From NCBI GenBank assembly GCA_028821405.1, contig JAPPGK010000050.1:1-64000 (forward strand): a stretch of DNA of 64,000 nucleotides, read 5' to 3'. Below the pieces are notes generated by a model. The model was not told the origin of the DNA and ran no database searches. It saw nothing but the letters and a program-made list of their open reading frames with translations. The first letter of the stretch is position 1, and the number at the start of each line of letters is the position of its first letter. The stretch comes from Gammaproteobacteria bacterium. GTDB taxonomy: Bacteria; Pseudomonadota; Gammaproteobacteria; Pseudomonadales; Azotimanducaceae. Position numbers and translations under genes: made by a program. Of the stretch, positions 54,662 to 63,021 are shown piece by piece.

Positions 54662-54780
54662 CCGTACGAGTTTGCGGGGAATCGTCGCTACGGGCAACGG
54701 GTCGCGTACCCCCGATTGGCGCGCTGGGTTTGAACCGGGTGCGTGGCCGCATTTACCCCATGTCCGCGAAGATGCACGGG

Positions 54781-54804
54781 GACGGGACATTCCCGTCCCC
54801 TACA
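54781..54804. repeat. Copy of dispersed GACGGGACAAG-type hairpin repeat
   Basis: GACGGGACATTCCCGTCCCC, followed by TACA, lies upstream of the amidase gene. The arms GACGGGA and TCCCGTC are perfectly complementary and the outer sequence CCTAC matches the other copies. Confidence 0.65.
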
Positions 54805-54875
54805 ACTCGGTGGCGCGCTCGTGAGGCCCGGCGCGCGTTACCATGGGCCCTTGCCATCCTAGGAAGGACGACGAC

Positions 54876-56315
54876 TTGACCGAGCTCGCGTTTTCCACTG
54901 CTGCCGCCATCGCCGAACGCATTCGCCGCCGCGAACTGGGATCCCTAGAGGCGACCGACTATTTCATCGAGCGCATCGAACGGCTCGACGGCGACGTGAA
55001 CGCCGTTGCGGTGCGCGACTTCGACCGCAGCCGGGAAGCCGCCCGCGCGGCGGATCGCGCGGCGCCGGTGGGGCCGCTCCACGGGGTGCCGATGACGGTC
55101 AAGGAGGGCTATCACCTTGCGGGTGTGCCGACGACGTTCGGTTATCCCGAACTCAAGGACAACGTGCCGGACTGGGACTCGGACTGCGTGGCTCGCTACA
55201 AGGCGGCGGGCGCCATCGTGCTGGGCAAGACCAACATGGCCTACGCGGGGGCGGACTTCCAGACGTACAACGAGGTCTACGGCACGACCAACAACCCATG
55301 GGACCTCGAACGCATCCCGGGGGGTTCGTCCGGTGGATCGTCCGCGGCGTTGGCGGCCGGCCTGGCGCCGTTGGAGGCCGGTTCGGACATCGGCGGCTCG
55401 ATCCGGAATCCGGCGCACTTCTGCGGGGTCTACGGACACAAGCCGACCTTCGGCATCGTTTCCCAGACCGGTCACTCGACGATGCTGACACCGGGCCCGG
55501 CAACCGATCTCGTGGTTTGCGGGCCCATGGCGCGCTCGGCGGCGGACTTGGCGTTGTCGCTCACCGTCGTTGCCGGCCCGTCAAGCCTGGATGCGCCCGG
55601 CTGGCGTCTGGATCTGCCGCGACCTGGCAAGGCGGGGCTGGCCGACTACCGCGTCGCGGTCTGGGCGGACGACGAGAACAGTCCGGTGGATCACGAGATC
55701 GCCGAGCGCGCGGCCTTCATCGGCGAGACGTTGTCGAGACTCGGGGCAAGGGTCTCGGATACCGCGCGGCCCGCCGTCGACGCGCGGCGCGGCTACGAGA
55801 CCTACCTCGAACTCCTGCACTCGGTGATGGCGGCCGGCGTGCCGCCTGAGACGCGCGAGAGGAACCGCCGCTACGCGGCCGAGACGGATCCGGCGGATCG
55901 TTCCGATCGGGCGATCATGTCCCGTGCCATGGTGTTGAGCCACGCCGGTTGGTTGGGTGCGAACGGTCGTCGCGAACGGCTGCGCTACGCCTGGCGGGAG
56001 TTCTTCGAGGATTGGGATGTCCTGGTCTGCCCGCAGATGGCGGCGACCGCGTTTCCCCACGACCACTCCCCGATGCAAACCCGCACGGTCACCGTCAACG
56101 GCGAGGCGCAACCCTACTTCCAGCAGCTCTATTGGTCCGGTCTGGTTACCGGTCCCTACCTTCCGAGTACGGTGTTTCCGGCCGGCTTGTCCAGCGAAGG
56201 ACTGCCCATCGGTCTGCAGGCGGTCGGGGCCGCCTACCACGATCAGGTGACGATCGAGTTCACCCGCCTGCTCGCGCAGGAAATCGGTGGCTTCCAAGCG
56301 CCGCCCGGCTACTGA
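54876..56315 (+). CDS. Amidase-signature family amidase
   Basis: 479 residues from TTG 54876, preceded by AGGAAGG; an ATG at 54843 lies upstream but lacks a good site. The Ser-cisSer-Lys triad is visible: Lys in PMTVKEGYHLAGVPTT, cis-Ser in GGSSGGSSAALAAGLAPLE and Ser in GSDIGGSIRNPAHFCGVYGH. Full family length. It would hydrolyse an amide, exact substrate unknown (it lacks GatA context: no gatB/gatC nearby). It stands between the HAD gene and the ExbB gene. Confidence 0.92.
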   Translation: MTELAFSTAAAIAERIRRRELGSLEATDYFIERIERLDGDVNAVAVRDFDRSREAARAADRAAPVGPLHGVPMTVKEGYHLAGVPTTFGYPELKDNVPDWDSDCVARYKAAGAIVLGKTNMAYAGADFQTYNEVYGTTNNPWDLERIPGGSSGGSSAALAAGLAPLEAGSDIGGSIRNPAHFCGVYGHKPTFGIVSQTGHSTMLTPGPATDLVVCGPMARSAADLALSLTVVAGPSSLDAPGWRLDLPRPGKAGLADYRVAVWADDENSPVDHEIAERAAFIGETLSRLGARVSDTARPAVDARRGYETYLELLHSVMAAGVPPETRERNRRYAAETDPADRSDRAIMSRAMVLSHAGWLGANGRRERLRYAWREFFEDWDVLVCPQMAATAFPHDHSPMQTRTVTVNGEAQPYFQQLYWSGLVTGPYLPSTVFPAGLSSEGLPIGLQAVGAAYHDQVTIEFTRLLAQEIGGFQAPPGY

Positions 56316-56507
56316 ACCCGCGCCTGCCGGTCGAGGTTCGGGGCCAAGCGTGTCCGGCCGGGTCTGTTGACCGGCCCAACGAGCGACCGACTCGCGGGTC
56401 GCGCACCCCGTCGGTACGGGGGATAATCGCCGCCCTTTGTGTGATCGAGGCGGTGCTAGGGCGCCGAGAGGACACTGCTTGAGCTGATTCGGTCCGGCGG
56501 TTGGCTG

Positions 56508-57098
56508 ATGGTACCCATCGGCTTGTGCAGCGTGGGGGCACTCGGTATCTGCCTTGAACGCCTCTGGTCGCTGCGCCTTGGTCGGGCGGCGCCGCCTCCG
56601 CTTCTCGGCGAGGTCAAGCGGGCACTTGAGGACGGCGCGGAGATGGGTGCGTTCGAACATCTCTGCGCCGGATCCCCGCTCGGCGCGATCTTCCTGGCCG
56701 GAATCGCCCGCGCACGCCACGGTCGGGACGCCATGAAGGAGGCGATGGAAGAGGCCGCTGCGTCGGTCGTGCACGACATGGAACGTTATCTGACCGCGCT
56801 CGGCACGATCGCCGCGATCAGCCCCCTGCTGGGGCTGCTTGGCACCGTAATGGGGATGATCGAGGTCTTCCGTGCGCTCGTGGAGGACGGCATCGGCAAT
56901 CCGGAGATCTTCGCATCGGGCATCTCCGAGGCGCTCGTGACCAGTGCCGCAGGGCTTGTGGTGGCGATTCCGGCGCTGATCATGCACCGCTACCTGTTGC
57001 GCAAGGTCGACGACCGGGTCGTGGTGATGGAGCGCTGTTCGAGCCAGTTGGTGGAATTCGTCCTAGCGGCGGCACCCCCGCCCGGCGAGCGAAGATGA
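56508..57098 (+). CDS. exbB: ExbB/TolQ-family proton channel subunit
   Basis: 196 residues from ATG 56508, but the frame is open upstream and encodes LLELIRSGGWLM, the usual N-terminus of these proteins, ahead of the ATG. The true start may be a non-canonical CTG at 56475. Three membrane helices: VPIGLCSVGALGICLERLW, then LGTIAAISPLLGLLGTVMGM and LVTSAAGLVVAIPALIMHRY, the MotA/TolQ/ExbB domain. With ExbD it forms the energiser for TonB-type receptors. The exbB-exbD-msbA-lpxK order is common in gammaproteobacteria. Confidence 0.9.
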   Translation: MVPIGLCSVGALGICLERLWSLRLGRAAPPPLLGEVKRALEDGAEMGAFEHLCAGSPLGAIFLAGIARARHGRDAMKEAMEEAAASVVHDMERYLTALGTIAAISPLLGLLGTVMGMIEVFRALVEDGIGNPEIFASGISEALVTSAAGLVVAIPALIMHRYLLRKVDDRVVVMERCSSQLVEFVLAAAPPPGERR

Positions 57099-57170
57099 CA
57101 ATACGGCACCGAAGCTTGACTCGCCCGAGCGCCTCTTGCCGCGGACAGGCAGCCTAGTGGACACCGGGCC

Positions 57171-57620
57171 ATGAAGTTCAAGCGTCCCCGGCGTGCCGGA
57201 CGCGGCTTCGCCGTGGTGGAGATCACACCCCTGGTTGACGTGATATTCCTGCTGCTGATCTTCTTCGTGGTATCGACCACGTTTGTGCGCACTGCGGCAA
57301 TCGAGGTCGACCTGCCGGATGCTTCTGCCGTCGCCGGCCGGGTGCCCGACGGAATCGAAGTCCGTGTGACGGCGTCCGGGGCCTACGCGGTGAACGGCGA
57401 CCCGGTCCCGGGTGCGGACAGGAGCGGACTCCTAGCCGCCCTTCGCCAGGCGCGCCGCGATGCCGGCGGAACGCCGCTCGTGGTGGTTGCAGCGGATGCC
57501 GACGCCCGCCACGAGACGGTCGTACAGGTACTCGATGCGGCCCGCGAACTGGGATTGACGGACGTCACCCTTCTGACCGAAGCTCCCTCGTCCGCGCCCG
57601 ATGAGGCCGACCATGACTGA
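57171..57620 (+). CDS. exbD: ExbD/TolR-family biopolymer transport protein
   Basis: 149 residues. A short cytoplasmic N-terminus, one membrane helix with the conserved Asp (AVVEITPLVDVIFLLLIFFV) that takes part in proton translocation, and a periplasmic domain (VVVAADADARHETVVQVLDA). Follows exbB by 72 bp. Its last 8 nt overlap the start of the MsbA-LpxK gene. Confidence 0.92.
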   Translation: MKFKRPRRAGRGFAVVEITPLVDVIFLLLIFFVVSTTFVRTAAIEVDLPDASAVAGRVPDGIEVRVTASGAYAVNGDPVPGADRSGLLAALRQARRDAGGTPLVVVAADADARHETVVQVLDAARELGLTDVTLLTEAPSSAPDEADHD

Positions 57621-60552
57621 CGCCGTGCAGCGAGACGCCGTAGCGACGCCCGCGGCCCCGCCTGGCGGCCATTCGGGCGACTGGCAGACCTACCGACGCT
57701 TGCTCGGCTACGTCGCCGACCAGAAGACCTATTTCCTGCTCGCCGTCGTCGGATTCCTGGTGGCCGCAGCCTGCGAGGCCGGGTTTGCGACGACCCTCGG
57801 GGTCATCGTCGACACCTTCAAGGGGAGCGCCGAGGCGACCGATCCGGAGAGTCGGTTCGCACCCCTGGTCTACTGGGCGCTTGAGTTCGTCTGGGCGATT
57901 CCCGTGGCCATGCTCGTACTTGCGTTGTTCCGCGGCCTCGGGTCCATCGCGGGGGAGTACCTGCTCTCTAGGGTTTCGTTCCAGGCGATCCATGTGATTC
58001 GTTGCGAGTTGTTCAATCGACTGCTGGCCATGCCCAGCGCCTTCTACGATCGGAGCGCACAGGGCCATCTCGTCTCAAGGTTGACATTCACGGCCGCGCA
58101 ACTGCGGGACAGCGTCACCGATGCGTTGAAGATCATCGTCCAGGACGGTTTGAAGATCATCGTCTTGATGGGAAGCATGCTGTACCTGAACTGGATGCTG
58201 ACGCTGATATTCCTGGTGATCGCGCCGATCGTCGGAACGATCGTCCGCTATGCGTCGCGCCGTTTCCGACGCATCAGCAAACGCATCCAAGACTCCATGG
58301 GCGATGTGACGCACGTCGCTTCCGAGGCGGTCGCCGCCTACCGCGATGTCAAGGTGTATGGGGGCGAATCCTACGAACGGCGCCGATTCACGTCGGCCAG
58401 CGACACCAACCGGCGCCAGAACTTGAAAATGACCGCCACCAAGGCGAGCAGCGCCCAGTTCATACAGCTACTCGCGGCCGGGGGCCTCGCCATGCTGGTG
58501 GGCTTGCTGCTGCGCCCGGAAGTCGCGGGGACCATGTCATCCGGCGAGGTCATCGGCTATCTCGGGCTGGCGGGCCTGCTGGCCAACCCAGTCAAGAGGC
58601 TCTCGGATGTCAACGCACGCCTGCAGCGTGGCCTGGCCGCCGCCGTCGACATCTTCGCTCAACTCGACCAGGACACCGAGGAGGACGTGGGTAGCCTCAC
58701 CGTCGAACGCGTGGAGGGGGCGATCCGCTTCGAGGAAGTGTCCTTCGGCTACCAGGCGGGCAAACCGCCGGTGGTCACGGACGTATCGTTCACCGTGCAG
58801 CCGGGTCAGACGGTGGCGCTCGTGGGGCGATCCGGAAGTGGCAAGTCGACGCTGGCCAGCCTGATCGCGCGCTTCTACGAGCCGACATCGGGCAATATCC
58901 TCCTCGATGGCGAACCACTCGGTCGCTATCGATTGGCGTGCCTGCGCCAACAGATCGCGCTCGTGCCCCAGCATGTGACGCTGTTCAACGACACGTTGGC
59001 GAACAACATCGCCTACGGCGGGCTGGTGAAGGCGTCGCGCGAGGCCATTGACACGGCGGTGCGCCGCGCCCACGCGAGCGTGTTCGTCGACCGCATGCCG
59101 GACAGGCTCGAGACCGTCGTCGGCGATGACGGCGTGTTGTTGTCCGGCGGGGAGCGGCAGCGAATCGCCATCGCCCGGGCGCTCCTGAAGGACGCACCCA
59201 TCCTCATTCTCGACGAGGCGACATCGTCCCTGGACGCCCACGCCGAGCGTCACATCCAGGCTGCCCTGGAAGAGGTCATGCGCGACCGCACGACGATCGT
59301 CATCGCGCATCGACTGTCCACGGTGGAGAACGCGGATCTCATCCTGGTCGTCGACGATGGCCGGATCATCGAACGCGGCGATCATGCCGCCTTGATTGCC
59401 GCCAATGGCGCTTATGCGAGTCTCTACCGCTCGCACCTCGACGACAACGGCACGGGGCAGGCACCCCCAGCACGGCAGCCGGTCGTCCCGGCTGCCGCGC
59501 GATCCACGTTCGGCTGGTTCGAGCCGCTGGTCAAGGCGTGGTATGGCGGGCGATTCTGGCCCCGGCTCCTATGGCCGTTCTCGGCCGTTTTTGCGTGGAT
59601 CGCCAGGCGTCGGCGGCGGCGTTTCGAATCCGGCAAAGCGATGGCCTGGAAGGCACCCGTCCCCGTGGTCGTGGTCGGCAACGTCACGACCGGCGGTACG
59701 GGCAAGACGCCGCTGGTCATGTGGCTGGTCGACTGGTTGCGGAAACGGGGCGTGCGCGCCGGCGTGGTGTCGCGTGGCTATGGGGGCCGCGCTTCCTATC
59801 CGCTGCCGGTGACGGCGTCGACGCCAGCGTCTGCATGCGGCGACGAGGCGGCGATGATCGCGCGCCGGGGCGACTGTCCAGTGGTGGTCGACCCGGACCG
59901 TACACGTGCGGTCCGTACGCTCCTTGCGGCCAACGAGATCGACGTCGTGATTTCGGATGACGGGCTGCAGCACTACGCGCTCGACCGGGATGTCGAGATT
60001 GCCGTCGTGGATGGGGCGCGCGGGCTCGGTAATGGCCTGTGTCTCCCCGCCGGGCCGTTGCGCGAACCCGCGTCCCGGCTTCGGCATTGCGACTGGATCG
60101 TCGCGAACGGGGGTCCGACCCCGGATGCACCGACCGCCTCGACGGTGGTGGCCCGCGCCACCGGGTTCGTCAATTTGACGTCGGGCAAGCGTCTTGACCC
60201 CGACAGTTTCGTCGAACGCAATGGACGCAACGTGCTCGCGGTTGCGGGCGTCGGCAATCCCGGTCGCTTTCAATCGACCCTGTCCGAGATCGGGTTGGCG
60301 CCGGTGATGCGTACTTTCGGGGACCACCACCGGTTCGTGGCGGCGGACCTTGCCGCGGGGGAGGGGGTGTCCGTGGTGGTGACCGAGAAGGACGCCGAGA
60401 AGATCAAGGACCTGGGCGACGTCGGCAACCATTGCTGGTACCTCGAGATCGAGATGGAATTCCTGGAGCCGGTGGACGAACTGCTCCACGACCTGCTGGT
60501 TTCGCATGGCGTCGCGTTCCATGACCCGGTGTTGCCCCCGGTCGAGTCCTAG
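57613..60552 (+). CDS. msbA-lpxK: Single-chain fusion of lipid A flippase MsbA and tetraacyldisaccharide 4'-kinase LpxK
   Basis: 979 residues in one frame from ATG 57613 (GAGG upstream; overlaps exbD). The N-terminal ~600 residues are MsbA: six exporter helices, Walker A VGRSGSGKST (about 404-413), signature LSGGE (about 510), Walker B ILILDEATSSLDA, H-loop VIAHRLSTV. After a Pro/Ala linker (about 615-630), residues ~635-979 are LpxK: basic membrane-associated helix, P-loop VVVGNVTTGGTGKTP (about 687-701), CGDEA, SDDGLQHYALDRD, GLGNGLCLPAGPLREP and a C-terminal domain. Both parts are full length with all catalytic motifs. Fusing the kinase that completes lipid IVA with the flippase that exports it is logical. 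kdsB follows 4 bp later. Confidence 0.93.
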   Translation: MTDAVQRDAVATPAAPPGGHSGDWQTYRRLLGYVADQKTYFLLAVVGFLVAAACEAGFATTLGVIVDTFKGSAEATDPESRFAPLVYWALEFVWAIPVAMLVLALFRGLGSIAGEYLLSRVSFQAIHVIRCELFNRLLAMPSAFYDRSAQGHLVSRLTFTAAQLRDSVTDALKIIVQDGLKIIVLMGSMLYLNWMLTLIFLVIAPIVGTIVRYASRRFRRISKRIQDSMGDVTHVASEAVAAYRDVKVYGGESYERRRFTSASDTNRRQNLKMTATKASSAQFIQLLAAGGLAMLVGLLLRPEVAGTMSSGEVIGYLGLAGLLANPVKRLSDVNARLQRGLAAAVDIFAQLDQDTEEDVGSLTVERVEGAIRFEEVSFGYQAGKPPVVTDVSFTVQPGQTVALVGRSGSGKSTLASLIARFYEPTSGNILLDGEPLGRYRLACLRQQIALVPQHVTLFNDTLANNIAYGGLVKASREAIDTAVRRAHASVFVDRMPDRLETVVGDDGVLLSGGERQRIAIARALLKDAPILILDEATSSLDAHAERHIQAALEEVMRDRTTIVIAHRLSTVENADLILVVDDGRIIERGDHAALIAANGAYASLYRSHLDDNGTGQAPPARQPVVPAAARSTFGWFEPLVKAWYGGRFWPRLLWPFSAVFAWIARRRRRRFESGKAMAWKAPVPVVVVGNVTTGGTGKTPLVMWLVDWLRKRGVRAGVVSRGYGGRASYPLPVTASTPASACGDEAAMIARRGDCPVVVDPDRTRAVRTLLAANEIDVVISDDGLQHYALDRDVEIAVVDGARGLGNGLCLPAGPLREPASRLRHCDWIVANGGPTPDAPTASTVVARATGFVNLTSGKRLDPDSFVERNGRNVLAVAGVGNPGRFQSTLSEIGLAPVMRTFGDHHRFVAADLAAGEGVSVVVTEKDAEKIKDLGDVGNHCWYLEIEMEFLEPVDELLHDLLVSHGVAFHDPVLPPVES

Positions 60553-60556
60553 CGCC

Positions 60557-61312
60557 GTGGGCTACCGAGTCGTCATCCCGGCCCGGTACGGGTCCACGCG
60601 CCTACCCGGCAAACCGTTGATCGACATCGCGGGCAAACCGATGGTCGTGCGGGTGGCCGAACAGGCGTTGATGGCGCAAGCCGAGTCGGTCGTGGTCGCC
60701 ACCGATGATGCCCGGGTTGCCCGGGTGCTTACCGGGTCCGGCGCGGCGGCAGTGCTCACCCGGCAAGACCACCGTTCCGGGTCGGACCGGGTCATGGAAG
60801 TCGTCGAAGCCCAAGGCTGGCCGGACGATGATGTGGTGGTCAACGTGCAGGGCGACGAACCCCTGATCCCGCCGGCCGTGATCGACCAGGTGGCCAGCCT
60901 GGTCGACGAGGAGTGTGGCGTTGCGACGCTGTGGGAACCCATCACCGCCTCAGCCGATGTCTTCGATCCGAACATCGTCAAGGTGGTCGCGGATCGTCGC
61001 GGACGGGCGCTCTATTTCTCCCGGGCGCCGATTCCGTGGGACCGGAAAGCCTTTGGCGGTGCTCCCCCGTCTCGGATCGGTACCGACTGGCGGCGGCATA
61101 TCGGCATCTACGCCTACCGGGTCGACGTGCTCCGAGCCTTCGTGTCCTATCCGCCGAGCGGGCTCGAGGAGGTCGAGGCCCTGGAGCAGTTGCGCCTCCT
61201 CGACCACGGACACGCCATCGCGGTTGCCGAGGCCGAAGCGCCGGTACCCGGCGGGGTCGACACCCCGGCCGATGTGGAACGGGTCTGCGCGGCGCTTCGC
61301 GACGTCCGGTAG
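60557..61312 (+). CDS. kdsB: CMP-KDO synthetase (3-deoxy-manno-octulosonate cytidylyltransferase)
   Basis: 251 residues from GTG 60557, 4 bp after the MsbA-LpxK stop. N-terminal RVVIPARYGSTRLPGKPL (nucleotide binding), QDHRSGSDRVMEVVEA, NVQGDEPLIPP, YFSRAPIPWDR, HIGIYAYRVDVLR and GVDTPADVERV are the KdsB landmarks. It activates KDO for addition to lipid IVA, the step after LpxK. The small Trm112-like gene often found between lpxK and kdsB is absent here. Confidence 0.95.
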   Translation: MGYRVVIPARYGSTRLPGKPLIDIAGKPMVVRVAEQALMAQAESVVVATDDARVARVLTGSGAAAVLTRQDHRSGSDRVMEVVEAQGWPDDDVVVNVQGDEPLIPPAVIDQVASLVDEECGVATLWEPITASADVFDPNIVKVVADRRGRALYFSRAPIPWDRKAFGGAPPSRIGTDWRRHIGIYAYRVDVLRAFVSYPPSGLEEVEALEQLRLLDHGHAIAVAEAEAPVPGGVDTPADVERVCAALRDVR

Positions 61313-61315
61313 CGG

Positions 61316-62086
61316 CTACCTCGGCTGCATCCGAATCCCGCCGTCGAGGCGAATGGTCTCGCCGTTGAGGTAGGGATTCTCGATAATCTGCCGGGCTAGC
61401 AGCGCGTACTCGCCGGCGGTGCCGAGGCGGTGCGGGAACTGAACCATCTCGACCAACGGCAGTCGTACACGATCGGGCATGCCGGTCACCATCGGGGTGT
61501 CGAAGATCCCCGGGGCGATGGTGCATACCCGGATGCCGTTCCGGGCCAGGTCTCGGGCGATGGGCAGCGTCATGCCGACGACGCCGCCCTTGCTCGCACT
61601 GTAGGCCGCCTGGCCGATCTGCCCGTCGAAGGCGGCCACCGAAGCCGTATTGATGATGACGCCGCGTTCGCCATCGCCGGCGAGGGGATCGTTGTTCTGC
61701 ATGTGGGCAGCGCACAGACGCAGGGAGTTGAAGGTTCCCACCAGGTTGACCTGGATGACGAAGTTGAAGGCACGCAGATCCAACGGGCCGTCGCGACCCA
61801 CGGTTCGACCGGCCGTGCCGATGCCGGCGCAGTTGACGTCGATGTGAATCGCGCCGAACCGTTCGACCACGGCATCGATGGCCGCCCGGACGGAGTCGGC
61901 GTCGGTAACATCGACCGTGTAGGCGGCCGCATCGGAACCGAGCTCGCCCGCCACCTGCTCGGCGAGTTCGCCGTTCCGGTCGAGAAGCGCTACCTTGCCG
62001 CCGGCGGCAACGATGGTCTGCGCCGTGGCCCGCCCGAGGCCGGATGCGCCGCCGGTGACTACGGCGACCTTGTCATTGATGTCCAT
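61316..62086 (-). CDS. SDR, 3-hydroxyacyl-CoA dehydrogenase type 2 (HSD10)-like
   Basis: 256 residues from ATG 62086 (AGGGAAC upstream). Classical SDR: VVTGGASGLGRATAQ, Asp contact LLDRN, DVNCAGIGTAG, NTASVAAFDGQIGQAAYSAS with catalytic Ser and Tyr, and the terminal LDGGIRMQPR that marks type 2 3-hydroxyacyl-CoA dehydrogenases. Catalyses NAD-dependent oxidation of 3-hydroxyacyl-CoA or 2-methyl-3-hydroxybutyryl-CoA. It is convergent with kdsB (3-bp gap) and interrupts the kdsB-murB stretch. Confidence 0.9.
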   Translation of the reverse strand: MDINDKVAVVTGGASGLGRATAQTIVAAGGKVALLDRNGELAEQVAGELGSDAAAYTVDVTDADSVRAAIDAVVERFGAIHIDVNCAGIGTAGRTVGRDGPLDLRAFNFVIQVNLVGTFNSLRLCAAHMQNNDPLAGDGERGVIINTASVAAFDGQIGQAAYSASKGGVVGMTLPIARDLARNGIRVCTIAPGIFDTPMVTGMPDRVRLPLVEMVQFPHRLGTAGEYALLARQIIENPYLNGETIRLDGGIRMQPR

Positions 62087-62373
62087 GAGAGTTCCCTGCT
62101 GTTGTTCATGTCGCAAACGCGCCACGGCGCGTGTCCGTCCGGCCTGGGTACCGCCTTATGTTCAATGGCGCCCGGGCACGCCGGTGGGTGGCGGTTCGGG
62201 TGCCATTGTCCTGTGTCAAGCACACGTCAAGTTCTCCGACGGTTGGGTCCGGCGTATGGTCGGCGTAGCGAGGATGTGCCGCCCGCATGGCACCCCGAGG
62301 CAGGTTCGTGGCACGAGAATCCGCCCTCCCAAACATCGACCGAGTTGTGACGCAGCACACTATCATAACCGCC

Positions 62374-63021
62374 ATGACCTACTCTCCGCCCACCGCACTC
62401 AGGCAGGCCGGACGGGAGTTCGGTATCGGCGAGATGCTCTACGTGCCGGGCTTCCTCGCGCCGGAAAAGGCCGAGGGACTATTCGCCGAGGTGATTGACC
62501 AGGCGAACTGGGAGACGGAACGGCTGGTCATGTTCGGCCGCCATGTCCAGGCCCCGCGTCTGACGGCATGGTACGGCGAGCCGGGCACGAGCTACCGCTA
62601 CAGCGGGGTCGTCCGTCCGGCGCAGGATTGGCTGCCGCCGATTCGATGCTTGGCGAAGCAGGTGTCCGAAGCGGTTGCGTGGCGGTTCAACTACGTGCTG
62701 GTCAACCGCTACCGCGACGGTAGCGACATGCTGGGCTGGCATGCGGACGACGAGGCCGACTTGGGCGAAGCCCCCGTGCTCGCAGCCGTCAGTGTCGGTG
62801 CCGAACGCATGTTCAGGGTCCGGCCCCGGGGCGGCGGCGCAAGTGTTGGAAGAACGCTGGGCCATGGTTCGCTTCTCCTGATGTGGGGAAACAGCCAACG
62901 GGACTACAAGCACTGCCTGCCGCGAACGCGCAGGCCCCTTGGCGAGCGGTTGAGCTTTACGTTCCGGTCGACGCCCTCGGCCCTCGATTCGGCCTCATCG
63001 TCGGCGGCGGAAAGCGCGTGA
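62374..63021 (+). CDS. alkB: AlkB-like alpha-ketoglutarate-dependent dioxygenase
   Basis: 215 residues from ATG 62374. The 2OG-Fe(II) core has FGRHVQAPRLTAWYGEPG, then LVNRYRDGSDMLGWHADDE with the iron HxD, GAERMFRVRPR, LGHGSLLLMWGNSQRDYKHC with the distal His, and LSFTFR with the 2OG-binding Arg. This is the AlkB family that oxidatively removes alkyl lesions from DNA or RNA. It lacks the long C-terminus of larger homologues and ends in an Ser/Ala-rich tail. It overlaps the murB start (GTGA). Confidence 0.88.
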   Translation: MTYSPPTALRQAGREFGIGEMLYVPGFLAPEKAEGLFAEVIDQANWETERLVMFGRHVQAPRLTAWYGEPGTSYRYSGVVRPAQDWLPPIRCLAKQVSEAVAWRFNYVLVNRYRDGSDMLGWHADDEADLGEAPVLAAVSVGAERMFRVRPRGGGASVGRTLGHGSLLLMWGNSQRDYKHCLPRTRRPLGERLSFTFRSTPSALDSASSSAAESA

